From Candidatus Zixiibacteriota bacterium (GTDB lineage Bacteria; Zixibacteria; MSB-5A5; SM1-73), in contig CP070839.1 in NCBI GenBank assembly GCA_020341875.1, positions 1,544,649 through 1,564,951 of the forward strand: DNA of 20,303 nucleotides, read 5' to 3'. A program made the translations under genes and the position numbers. Positions within the stretch are counted from its first letter, which is position 1, and every line of letters begins with the position of its first letter. The notes below the pieces were generated by a model, which was not told the origin of the DNA, did no database searches, and was given only the letters and a program-made list of their open reading frames with translations. Below, one piece after another: positions 7,326 through 16,200 of the stretch.

Positions 7326-9791
7326 TCACGGATTGCCCGGAGGCGATCCGCCCCGGTACAGGTAGTTCACCAAATACAGAACGTCGCCTATGTTGATCAC
7401 GTCGTCCAAGTTAACATCTCCGCACTCCGTTATGGGATCGCATTGGGGCGGGGTGCCGCTTTTGTACAAGTAGCTTACTAAATAGACCACGTCTCCGATG
7501 TCTACGTTTCCGTCACCATTAGCATCGCCGTTGATGATCGCACAATGGTAGGCCCAGGCTTTGAAATCGTCAACCCCGGCTTCCACCACCCACGCCATAC
7601 CCAAATCTGAGGCTTCGAACCGAACTCTGACCTGATCGGTCGGGGCGACGTAACGGCCCACCCACAGGTCGTATTCGTTCCACCCCGCAGACGTCTCGGG
7701 TCCAATTGTCTTAACAGTAGTCCAGCTTGCGCCGTTGTTGTTGGACAATTGGACGCGGAAGATGTCGTCCCCGCGGGCGTGCCCCTTTTCGGGGTCAAGA
7801 CTAGTATAGAGGGTCTCTTCGTCTGCGTACGAGTCGTTGGTGTACCAGACAGCATAGTGGATTATGCCGTCACTCCCCGAACTGAAGTCCAGAGTCGGTG
7901 AGATCAGCCAGGTGGTACCATCATCCACGTCGGAGTTGCCGTCGGCATTGCCTGTCAGATAGCAGCAACCGGAACCGTCACAGTCGGTGGGTGGGTCCCC
8001 CCGATCACCCCCGCCGACCGGAATCCCGCGCTCCCAGCTGCCGGATGTAAGATAGGGATCGTCTTCCACGCTCCAACCCAGATCAGCCTCGAAGTCGTCG
8101 GCCAGCACAGCGCTAAGCTCTCCGACAACCGCGGAGTAAACCGTGGCAGGAGCGTCGGGCGGGTTGTTGACCACGCCGGCTAAAGCTGCCTCTGCGCTGA
8201 AATAGTATTCCGGCGTGTTGGCGCAGCCTGCCGACGGCAGCGTGGCCTCGTAAAGATCTCCTCCCAGAGAGACCAGAGCCGAGGTGAGGTAGTCTCCGCC
8301 GCCATAGCGATAGTGTAGCATGCCGGTGCCCGGCACGAAGGTGTCTTCGATCTCCTCGATCTGGACCCTGACGGTGAAGGGAGTCCCCGGCAGGAGAAAC
8401 TCTGGAAGACCCTCGGGGAATAGAATGCTCAATGGATTACCCGAGGTAGTCAGCCCCTTGACGCAGAAATTGGCCGTGCCGGTCCAGGGGGGATCGTCGA
8501 AATTCTGCAGGTCCACCCAGGACCCACCATCTTTGTAGTAGCTCTCGCCGGGACGCGCAAAGGACTCCACGATGGTACGATACTGGGCCCCCAGCAAGAC
8601 CGGAACGTCAGAGGTGCGGTCGTAGGGATGACCTCCGGCCGAAAGCTCAAGATAGATGTAGAAGTTGTCGCCCGGCGTCAGCGGGAGAGGCGCATCCAGA
8701 TCCACGGTGTGAAATCCCGAATACTGGATGAAGCCGGACTTGGTGGAGAGTGCGTCCAAAAGCTGGCCCGCCTCGAAGCGATCGTAGATGGTGGCCGTAA
8801 AACTCACGCTGTCTGCCGCGGTGAAGAAACTCACCGCCCTGAGTATCTCCTTACCCTCCGCCGGTACCGCGGCCCTGAAAGCGTTGAATGCCTCAGTGCA
8901 ATCCTCTTTTGTATCGCGCCAGCCGTGGTAATCGCGGTAATAAACATTGTCGTAGCCCATGGGTTCCACGTTCCGGTGCGAGATGGCTCCCATCTCCGGG
9001 TGCTTGCAGCAGTGCTTGTCATAGTAGGAGATCCAGAAGTAGCCGTCCAAGCCCCAGCCCTCTCCCCAACTGTTCTTGCAGAGCCACGCTCCGTCCTGCG
9101 GGGCCTGAGTGTTCTTGTTATCGTCCCATCCCACGATGGTGATAGCGTGGTTGGGATCTAGGTCACTGCTGGGCGGCTGGTAGTGAGTCCAGTAGCTGCT
9201 ATTCATGAAGCTGTAGTGGGAACACATACAGGTGCCAACACCACCCTGGGTCATGATCCTGTTCTTTATGGTATTGATGTTGCTCAGATCCTCCCCTGCA
9301 ACAAACCACTCGATGTCTCGCGGATAGTAGTAGTGCCAAGTGCTGTCGTGTCTTGGCGGCGGCGGGCTGTAGGATTGCCCGTCGATGTCGCGCACCGCTC
9401 CCTCTCCCCTGCTGAGATACGCCGAGGCGACCCTGTAGTCGCCGCCTTCGTGGACGACCAGGCCTCCGCCCGTAGGAGGATCTGTATCGTCATTATTGTG
9501 CTGGTTGAAGCCATTCCACCAGTCCAGGTGGTATTCCGCCAAGTTGGGCTCGCCCACCTCCCCTGCTGCCGCCCAGTTGCCGGACATGAGCAGGTTGCTT
9601 TCCATGGAACCCATGGCTCCGTGCGCCCAGCAGGTACCTCCCCGCTGGTCCTTGACCGAGGTCACGTAGTTGTTGCCGCCGACGTTTCGCAGATCAAAAG
9701 AACTGGGCGGATCTGCTGCTAAGGAGGAGCCGGTCAGAAGGACTGAGAACAGGATCGCCAGTACGAGACTTCTCCCTGTGGTTGGTCTCAT
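7326..9791 (-). CDS. secreted C1A papain-like cysteine protease with lectin-like domain and C-terminal dockerin-like domain
   Basis: 821 residues. Signal peptide 1-25 (SSLA|ADPP), then the mature protease directly (PPSSFDLRNVGG) without a prodomain. Catalytic residues: Q49, C54 (GGTCWAHG), H215 (DPNHAITIVGW) and N240 (CKNSWG). Lectin-like domain about 285-450, Ig-like 454-556, beta-sandwich 558-750, dockerin loops D756-D767 and D792-D803. The second loop has Asp where Gly is usual at its sixth position (D797). The beta-sandwich carries an extra stretch, about residues 655-675, absent from the other five proteins. The ATG at 9791 has AAGGAG at 9800-9805. It is the first gene of a likely two-gene operon with 7135-4715 and is driven by the promoter at 9942-9969. 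Expected to act outside the cell; its substrate cannot be told from the sequence. Confidence 0.92.
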   Translation of the reverse strand: MRPTTGRSLVLAILFSVLLTGSSLAADPPSSFDLRNVGGNNYVTSVKDQRGGTCWAHGAMGSMESNLLMSGNWAAAGEVGEPNLAEYHLDWWNGFNQHNNDDTDPPTGGGLVVHEGGDYRVASAYLSRGEGAVRDIDGQSYSPPPPRHDSTWHYYYPRDIEWFVAGEDLSNINTIKNRIMTQGGVGTCMCSHYSFMNSSYWTHYQPPSSDLDPNHAITIVGWDDNKNTQAPQDGAWLCKNSWGEGWGLDGYFWISYYDKHCCKHPEMGAISHRNVEPMGYDNVYYRDYHGWRDTKEDCTEAFNAFRAAVPAEGKEILRAVSFFTAADSVSFTATIYDRFEAGQLLDALSTKSGFIQYSGFHTVDLDAPLPLTPGDNFYIYLELSAGGHPYDRTSDVPVLLGAQYRTIVESFARPGESYYKDGGSWVDLQNFDDPPWTGTANFCVKGLTTSGNPLSILFPEGLPEFLLPGTPFTVRVQIEEIEDTFVPGTGMLHYRYGGGDYLTSALVSLGGDLYEATLPSAGCANTPEYYFSAEAALAGVVNNPPDAPATVYSAVVGELSAVLADDFEADLGWSVEDDPYLTSGSWERGIPVGGGDRGDPPTDCDGSGCCYLTGNADGNSDVDDGTTWLISPTLDFSSGSDGIIHYAVWYTNDSYADEETLYTSLDPEKGHARGDDIFRVQLSNNNGASWTTVKTIGPETSAGWNEYDLWVGRYVAPTDQVRVRFEASDLGMAWVVEAGVDDFKAWAYHCAIINGDANGDGNVDIGDVVYLVSYLYKSGTPPQCDPITECGDVNLDDVINIGDVLYLVNYLYRGGSPPGNP

Positions 9792-9941
9792 CTTTATCTC
9801 TCCTTTTTTTGATCTCTTTCTCGTTCTTGCTGAAGACTGGAATCGCCCTGCCCGGAGGAAGAGCGAATCGCCCCTGCGACCGGGCCCCTGATAGACCCCC
9901 AGGTCCTAAGTTGAACTCCCTATTTTGTGTCTATCTATTTC

Positions 9942-9969
9942 AATATAACCTATTCTCGGCGTTTGTCAA
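9942..9969 (-). promoter_or_regulatory. sigma70-type promoter of the 9791-7326 / 7135-4715 operon
   Basis: Minus strand: TTGACA (9964-9969), 16-bp spacer, TATATT (9942-9947). The predicted leader is about 145 nt. It is probably the only promoter for both downstream protease genes. Confidence 0.75.
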
Positions 9970-10086
9970 CACTCTGAGCGCAAACAGACTGCACCTTGAA
10001 TTCGTGCGGGCCTGGCTCGTTCAATCCCCGGGCGGCCGAGGATAAGTCGATCAAACAGGCGTCTGGAGACGCGAGAAGGAGATGAA

Positions 10087-10121
10087 AAAGAGGTCGATCC
10101 ACGGCATGAATCGACCTCTTT
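10087..10121 (-). terminator. Rho-independent terminator of the 12661-10217 protease gene
   Basis: Perfect 12-bp stem (AAAGAGGTCGAT with ATCGACCTCTTT) around an 11-nt loop, followed on the minus strand by TTCATC, so the stem's last T's run on into a short U tract. It lies about 95 bases after the stop codon. Confidence 0.85.
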
Positions 10122-10216
10122 GAGTTGCTCTCCAAACATCCTATCATCTACCTGACTGGCCGCAAGCTCCTCCTTTTGTTCGGAAGAGACTCTCTCCCCG
10201 GCCAGTCCGATCCATT

Positions 10217-12661
10217 CTACGGCGAATAGCGTATCGGCGGCGGTCCGCCTTTGAACAGGTAATTGAACAGGTACACAACGTCGCCCACGTTCACCGTGCC
10301 ATCTGCGTTTGCGTCGCTGCAGGCACTGACCGGATCGCACTCGGGAGGAGAACCGTTTGCATACAGGAAGGCGGCCAGATATACGATATCTCCGACGTCG
10401 GTGGCTCCGTCGCCGTTGACGTCGCCGAGATAAGACGCGCATCGATAGAGTGATACAACGAAGTCATCAACGCCTGCTTCCACCACGGACGGAAGACTGA
10501 TGTCGGAGACCAAGAAACGGACCTTGACCGAACCCGAGGGAGGCATAAAATCCCCTACCTTGAAGCTGTGTTCCGTCCAACCCGGAGAGCTCTCCGGGCC
10601 GATGGTCTCGACCAAGACCCAGTCCGCGCCATCGTTGTTGGAGAGGTAGACTTTGAGGAAGTCGTTGTCAGGGTCACCTCCGAAATCATTGGTGTACCAC
10701 AGGGCGTAACTGACTATGGCACCTTCGCCCGCGCCAAGACTTACCGTCGGAGAGATCAACCAGGTGAAGCCGCCGTCTACGTCCGAGTCGCCATCCTGGT
10801 TTTCGGTAAGGTAACTTTGGCCCGAGCCGTCGTAATCGGTCGGGGGATCACCCAGATCACCGCCGCCAACAGGCACGCCGCGCTCCCAGGCCCCGCCGGT
10901 GAGATTGGGATCGTTCTGCACGGTCCAGCCGAGATCAGCCTCAAAGTTGTCAGGAAATACAGGGGTGAGAAGCCCAACGAAGGCGGAGTAAACTCGATCA
11001 GGCGCCGCCAATGGGTTATAGATGGTTCCCTCTGTGGCCGCTTCCGCGCTGAAATAGAATTCCGGGGTGTGCACGCATCCGCTCGGTGGGAGCGTAGCCT
11101 CGAATAGATCGCCGCCCAGAGGCACTAATGGTGAGGTAATAAAGTCACTGCGCTGCAGCCGACAATGAAGCATGGCCGTACCGGGAACATAGGTGTCACC
11201 CACCTCCGCGATCTGCACCGCGATGGTGGTCGGAATACCAGGATCGACATACTCGGGAACGCCATCCGGGAAACGAATGCCCAGGGCAACTTCCTCGGTG
11301 CTCATCCCCTTGATGCAGAAGTTGGCCGTTCCTGGCCAGTGCGGGTCAGCATAGTCTTGAAGGTCAATCCAGTTCCCGCCGTCGCGAAAATAGCTCTGGC
11401 CCGGACGCGCCGCCGACTCCACCAGAGTGCGATACTGCGCGCCCAGCAGTACCGGTACCTCTGAGGTACGGTCGTAGGGATGCCCGCCGTTCGAGAGATA
11501 CAGATAGATATAAAACTCGTCATCAGGGGTGACCACCACCGGAGGGTCCAGATCAATGGTGTGGTATCCGGTGTACTGGATGGTGCCGGACTCGGTGGCG
11601 AGCTCATCCAGCAGTTCCATTCCCTCGAAGCGATCGTAGATCTTCACCGTGTAATTCACATCATCCGCTGCCGTGTAGAAGCTCACCGCTTCGAGCGTCT
11701 CCTTACCCTCGGTGGCTCCGCAGGCGGTGAAGGCGTTGAAGGCCTCGTAACAGTCCTCCTTGGTGTCGCGCCAGCCGTGATAGTCGTGATAGTAGACATA
11801 ATCGTAAGGCATGGGCTCCACGTTCTGGTATGAGATTGCCCCCATCTCCGGATGCTGGCCGGCCCATCTATCGTAGTATGAGATCCAGAAATAGCCGCCA
11901 AGTCCCCAGTTTCCCCAACTGTTCTTGCAGAGCCAGGCGCCGGGCTGTGGAGCTTGCGTGGCTTTGTTGTCGTCCCAACCTACGATGGCGATGGCGTGGT
12001 TGGGATCAATGTCATTATCCGGAGGCTGGTAGTGAGTATAGTAGTAGTCGTCCATGAATGCACCGTTGGAGCACATACATGTTCCCACCGCCCCGTATGC
12101 CATAACCGCGTTCTTGATGGTGTTGATATTGCTCAGATCCGCGCCGGCCACGTACCATTCGATATCCCGGGCATAGTAGTAGTGCCAGTTGGTGTCGGCT
12201 CTGGGGGGAGGATTATTATAAGACTGACCGTCAACGTCTCGTACTGCTCCCTCGCCGCGGTTGAGATAGGCCGAAGACACCCGGTAGTCTCCACCCAAAT
12301 GGACGATCAGACCACCGCCGTCAGGCGGGATTCGGTCATCGTTGTTGTGATCGTTGAACCCGTTCCACCAGTCCAGGTGATACTCGGCCAGATTCGGTTC
12401 CCCGGTCTCGCCAGCCGCCACCCAGGCGCCGGTCATCAGGAGGTTGCTTTCCATTGCGGCCATTGTGCCGTGCGTCCAGCAGGTGCCGCCCTGCTGATTC
12501 TTGATTGAGGTCACGTAGTTTTGGCCTCCCACATCTCGCAGATCATAAGAGCTCGGCGGGTCGATGGGGGCCGGCTCGGGTTCAGACCTGGCCCAAATCA
12601 TCAGAAAAGGAAACAAAACGATCAGGACGGACACCGCCAAACTGTATCTTAGTTTAAGCAT
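10217..12661 (-). CDS. secreted C1A papain-like cysteine protease with lectin-like domain and C-terminal dockerin-like domain
   Basis: 814 residues from the ATG at 12661, chosen for GAGGAG six bases upstream and the hydrophobic N-terminus that follows. The frame stays open to 12769, but those 36 extra residues are not signal-like. Residues 7-24 form a hydrophobic stretch, yet there is no clean AxA cleavage site before RSEPEPAP, so the N-terminus may be cleaved poorly or act as an anchor. Active site: Q56, C61 (GGTCWTHG), H222 (DPNHAIAIVGW) and N247 (CKNSWG). No prodomain. Lectin-like domain about 290-455, Ig-like 460-562, beta-sandwich 565-741, dockerin loops D747-D758 and D783-D794. It has its own promoter (12805-12833) and terminator (10087-10121), so it is a single-gene unit. 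It is more diverged from the 9791-7326 product than the 7135-4715 product is. Confidence 0.91.
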   Translation of the reverse strand: MLKLRYSLAVSVLIVLFPFLMIWARSEPEPAPIDPPSSYDLRDVGGQNYVTSIKNQQGGTCWTHGTMAAMESNLLMTGAWVAAGETGEPNLAEYHLDWWNGFNDHNNDDRIPPDGGGLIVHLGGDYRVSSAYLNRGEGAVRDVDGQSYNNPPPRADTNWHYYYARDIEWYVAGADLSNINTIKNAVMAYGAVGTCMCSNGAFMDDYYYTHYQPPDNDIDPNHAIAIVGWDDNKATQAPQPGAWLCKNSWGNWGLGGYFWISYYDRWAGQHPEMGAISYQNVEPMPYDYVYYHDYHGWRDTKEDCYEAFNAFTACGATEGKETLEAVSFYTAADDVNYTVKIYDRFEGMELLDELATESGTIQYTGYHTIDLDPPVVVTPDDEFYIYLYLSNGGHPYDRTSEVPVLLGAQYRTLVESAARPGQSYFRDGGNWIDLQDYADPHWPGTANFCIKGMSTEEVALGIRFPDGVPEYVDPGIPTTIAVQIAEVGDTYVPGTAMLHCRLQRSDFITSPLVPLGGDLFEATLPPSGCVHTPEFYFSAEAATEGTIYNPLAAPDRVYSAFVGLLTPVFPDNFEADLGWTVQNDPNLTGGAWERGVPVGGGDLGDPPTDYDGSGQSYLTENQDGDSDVDGGFTWLISPTVSLGAGEGAIVSYALWYTNDFGGDPDNDFLKVYLSNNDGADWVLVETIGPESSPGWTEHSFKVGDFMPPSGSVKVRFLVSDISLPSVVEAGVDDFVVSLYRCASYLGDVNGDGATDVGDIVYLAAFLYANGSPPECDPVSACSDANADGTVNVGDVVYLFNYLFKGGPPPIRYSP

Positions 12662-12667
12662 AACCCT

Positions 12668-12673
12668 CTCCTC
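12668..12673 (-). promoter_or_regulatory. ribosome-binding site deciding the start at 12661
   Basis: GAGGAG on the minus strand, six bases before the ATG at 12661. It favours this start over the longer in-frame ORF beginning at 12769. Confidence 0.7.
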
Positions 12674-12804
12674 ATTTGGATTTTCAAGAATCAGAATGGA
12701 GCGCTGAGCGGCTCCGGTAGAAGATAAACGCATCACCTTCCCAAGCAATTCTGGAGCGTTACCAGACAACTTTCAGCTTGGTTTCCATCCTCCTTCTGCT
12801 AAAG

Positions 12805-12833
12805 AATATACTTGCTTTAGCTGAGCCTGTCAA
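12805..12833 (-). promoter_or_regulatory. sigma70-type promoter of the 12661-10217 protease gene
   Basis: Minus strand: TTGACA (12828-12833), 17-bp spacer, TATATT (12805-12810), preceded by TTAATGC. The predicted leader is about 135 nt. Confidence 0.75.
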
Positions 12834-12984
12834 GCATTAAGTACAGAATCTGCTCGGACGGTTGGGAAGGGCTGCTCGTCTGGAGCCCTTACAGGTATCA
12901 CAGGTGGCGGGTAGCTCCCTTCGGTCGCAGCCCGACCTACCACTACGACTGCCACCCCGTCATCAATGGGGAGGAAAATAAACG

Positions 12985-13034
12985 GTCATTGCGAGGAGTC
13001 CCCCGCCAGAGGCGGGGGACGACGAAGCAATCCC
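12985..13034. repeat. intergenic palindromic element (ATTGCGAG...GAAGCAAT type)
   Basis: Outer 5-bp arms ATTGC (12988-12992) and GCAAT (13027-13031) enclose a perfect 9-bp inner stem, TCCCCCGCC / GGCGGGGGA (12999-13007 and 13011-13019), with a 3-nt loop AGA and unpaired purine-rich linkers. From memory, elements starting CATTGCGAG and ending GAAGCAATC are scattered between genes in many uncultured bacteria. Only one copy is present here, so repetition within this genome is inferred. Confidence 0.55.
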
Positions 13035-13222
13035 ACCGAACTGCCACCGCAGAAAGATCGCTTCGCTCCCCTTACCCCCGCCATCGGCTGGATCTCCGAC
13101 TTGACCGTCTCCCCCGAGGGGAGAGGAAGAACACTCTGTCCGCGCCATGAGTCTCCGCCTTTGGGGAGAACCATACGGTTCACCCCTTTGGCGAAGGGGG
13201 ATTCCATGTGACAAATCGAGGC

Positions 13223-13256
13223 GAAAAAAAGCCCCGGCCGGTAGCAGGCCGAGGCT
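13223..13256 (-). terminator. Rho-independent terminator of the 17255-13293 metalloprotease gene
   Basis: On the minus strand AGCCTCGGCC pairs with GGCCGGGGCT (10 bp including one G-T pair) around a 7-nt loop, followed by a run of seven T's. It lies about 37 bases after the stop codon. Confidence 0.88.
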
Positions 13257-13292
13257 GATTTATGCCCCATGAAATGGGTGGCCGAGCGATGA

Positions 13293-16200
13293 CTAACATC
13301 CGGGCGGTGGGCCGTTCTTGAAGAGGTAGTTTACAAGGTAGACCACGTCTCCCACGTCGGTCTGGCCGTCGCAGTTGCAGTCCCCTGCCTCCACCGGATC
13401 GGGGTCAGGACCGCTCCTATAAAGGTAGTTCACTAGGTACACTACGTCTCCAACGTCGACCGACCCGTCGGCGTTGGCATCACCCAGAAGATAGGTTCGC
13501 ACCATGAATGAAAGAGTGTCAGCGTTGCAGTAATCTTTGGCTGTTACGGTCAACACCTCCGAGAAGGCGGTGTCGGGAGCGGAGCCCATTACCGAATCGT
13601 TGCGTACGAAGCACCAGTGCGGATACTCCGGATAGGTGATCAGGTGATCCACATCATCCGGGTCGACGATTTCAGGATAATAGGCAAACTCCTCCTGCAT
13701 GACAACCAGCACTGTATCACCTATCGGTGTTATGGCCGGAGCCACATTGGAATGGTCAATGGTTATGGTCACCTCCAGTGTATCGGCGGCGGTTCCGTCT
13801 GAGACCGTGACCTTAAACGAGGTATCGACGTGGCCGCACTCTGCATAGCCGACCAGAGCACTGCCATCGCCGGAAACGGTCAGCCACGAAGGCACGTCGA
13901 AGAAGCTTATGACAAGTTCGCTTCCGTCGCAGTTCGGATCCGAGGCGGCTGCGATGTACGCAAAGGGAACGTCTGACGGAGCAACCGTCTCTTCGGAGGA
14001 AGACGTTATCTGAGGTGGCATGTTGGTGCCAACCGGATTGCAGCAGTCGTCGGCAGAGTGGTTGGGGCAGACATCGCAGGAGTCGCCGACCTCGTCGCCG
14101 TCGGAATCCTCCTGAACGGGATTGTAGGCGAAGGGGCAGTTATCATCCTCACACGTGTTGTCGGGGAAACCGGGATCGCCGTAGCCGTCGCCGTCAGAGT
14201 CGGTGCAGGTGTCACAGAGGTCTCCCTGACCATCGGCATCGTAATCGTCTTGGCCCGGATTATAGACTGTGGGACAATTGTCGGGATCACAGGTGTTTTC
14301 GGGGAAGCCTGGATCGCCGAACTCATCACCATCCGAGTCGGTACAGATATCGCAGCTGTCGCCCAATCCATCTCCGTCAGCATCGCCCTGACCAGGATTG
14401 TACGCCAACGGGCAATTGTCAGGAGCGCAGGTATTGGCGGGGAAGCCGGGATCGCCGTAGCCATCACTGTCGGAGTCGGTACAGGTATCGCACATGTCGC
14501 CTATTCCGTCACCGTCGGCGTCATCCTGGGCCGGGTTATATACGATGGGGCAGTTATCGTCAGGACACTCATTCTCCGGGTAACCTGGATCGCCGTAACC
14601 GTCGCTGTCCGAATCCACACAGAGAACGCTGCATGCATAAACCGAAAGGACGAAGTCGTCTACCCCTGCTTCGACAACGGAACCGTCATTTAAGTCTGAT
14701 GCCTCAAAGCGGACTTTGACCTGGTTGGTGAGCGCAATGAATTCACCAATCATGAGGGCATGTTCGGTCCATCCCTCAGTGGTCACCGGGCCGATCGTCT
14801 CTGCTAAGGTCCAATCTGTACCGTTATTGCTGGATACATGTACTTTGAAAAGGTCGTTGTTGGGATCGTTTCCGTAGTTGTTGGTGTACCACAGGGCATA
14901 GTGAACTCCGGCCCCGACGGCCTCGCTGAGATCGAAAGATGGTGAGATCAGCCAGGTCGTCCCGTCGTCCACATCAGAATTGCCATAAACGTTGTCGGTA
15001 AGGTAACAACTTCCGGAGCCATCGAAATCGGTGGGCGGATCGCCCCGATCGCCGCCACCCACGGGAACGCCGCGCTCCCAAGGGCCGTCGGTGAGAGAGG
15101 GGCTGTTTTCCACGGTCCAGCCCAAATCCGACTCGAAATCATCGGAAAACTGTATTGTCACACCGTTCGCAGGAACGGTGGTGAAGACCTCACCAGGTGC
15201 GCCTGAAGGCCAGAACTGATACTGTGCGCCGGTGGTCTGTGCCTCGAAGTAGTAGGAGACCAGGGTACCGCAGGTGGCAGCCGGGAAGACGGCGTCGTAG
15301 ACATTAGGTTCAACCTCAGTCATCGACGACTGGGTCCAGCCCGGGCCGGAGTTGATATGAATTACCCCGGTGCCCGGCTCGGGTTCGCCGGCTAAACCGC
15401 TTACCTCGACTCGCACCGTGGTCCCGCCTGTGGGTGAGATCATGTCGGGCAGACCGTCAGGCGCCGAAAAGCCCAGAAGGGCCAACTCGGGTGCATCCAT
15501 GTTGTGGGCGCCGAAGCCGGCAGCAATCTCGTAGTAGTGCGGCGTGCCGTCATATATGTCGCCGTTATCGTCGTCTAAGGTGAGGTAGTCTACGGTGATG
15601 CTCGGATCGATGTCGCTTCCGGTGTGTAAGAGCATGGCATTGATGGCCAGATTGGAGAGGATATCCATGTAGGTGAGCGGATTGGTGACGAGCAGTTCGT
15701 TGCGGGTACTCCACACACAGCCGGAAAGGAGCTGGCCGCAGTAATGGATGTCGCCAGAGCAGGGGTACTGCATGGTGTTGTCCGCGTTGCGCAAAGGCTC
15801 GTCACAGCTTCCAAAGAAGCCCCAGCCGGTGCCCGGCTCGTCTTGAATCAAAAGACCCATAATATCACCCATACCCTCGCCGTAGGCGCCCTGGCCGCTG
15901 CCTGCCATCTCGACTAAGTGGTGGCCATACTCGTGATGGACCACAGATGACCATGCCGTATTAGGGTACCCTCCGCCGGCGCGGCAGAAGGTGATTGAGT
16001 AGCCGTCATACCAGGCATTACCCGGACAGTATCCGGTGTTGTCGTTAACATACACCGGGAACTCGTTCTGCTGCAGACTGGGATAGGACGGGTTGTATCT
16101 CAGGGTAAAGTCGCGCACCACGTTGGCTTGCAGGTAGCCGTTAACCTGGGCACGGTAGAACTCGTCGGTATTGGGATCGTTGTGCATGTAGTCGGCCGGA

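Larger units (their letters stand above)
9792..10216. other. intergenic region: leader, promoter and upstream gene's terminator
   Basis: 425 bp. From left to right it holds the leader of the 9791-7326 gene (about 145 nt), the promoter at 9942-9969, a short unassigned stretch, the terminator of the 12661-10217 gene at 10087-10121, and about 95 bp of untranslated 3' end. I see no gene in it. Confidence 0.7.
12662..13292. other. large intergenic region: leader, promoter, palindromic repeat, terminator
   Basis: 631 bp with no supported gene. It holds the leader (about 135 nt) and promoter (12805-12833) of the 12661-10217 gene, an imperfect inverted-repeat stretch at 12903-12956 (GTGGC ... GCCAC with inner GGTAG ... 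CTACC), a palindromic ATTGC...GCAAT element at 12985-13034, GC-rich small hairpins between 13100 and 13200 (CTCCCC/GGGGAG and CCCCTT/AAGGGG), and the terminator of the 17255-13293 gene at 13223-13256. Small open frames on both strands lack ribosome-binding sites and follow the palindromes, so I do not call them. Confidence 0.65.

Noticed and set aside
12661..12769. Longer N-terminus for the 12661-10217 protease
   Set aside because: The extra 36 residues are not signal-like and lack a ribosome-binding site, whereas GAGGAG stands six bases before the ATG at 12661.
12966..13270. Short open frames on both strands between the terminator and the palindromic element
   Set aside because: They mirror each other across GC-rich palindromes, have no ribosome-binding sites, no recognisable motifs, and overlap the terminator.
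14070..14621. The regular 138-bp period as a CRISPR or satellite array
   Set aside because: It is an in-frame protein repeat with conserved Cys/Asp positions and no spacer structure.
14015..14719. Plus-strand open frames opposite the TSP3 repeats
   Set aside because: They are antisense shadows of the repeat array; their Arg/His-rich or Val/Gly-rich compositions are what Asp/Cys/Gly-rich repeats give when read in reverse.
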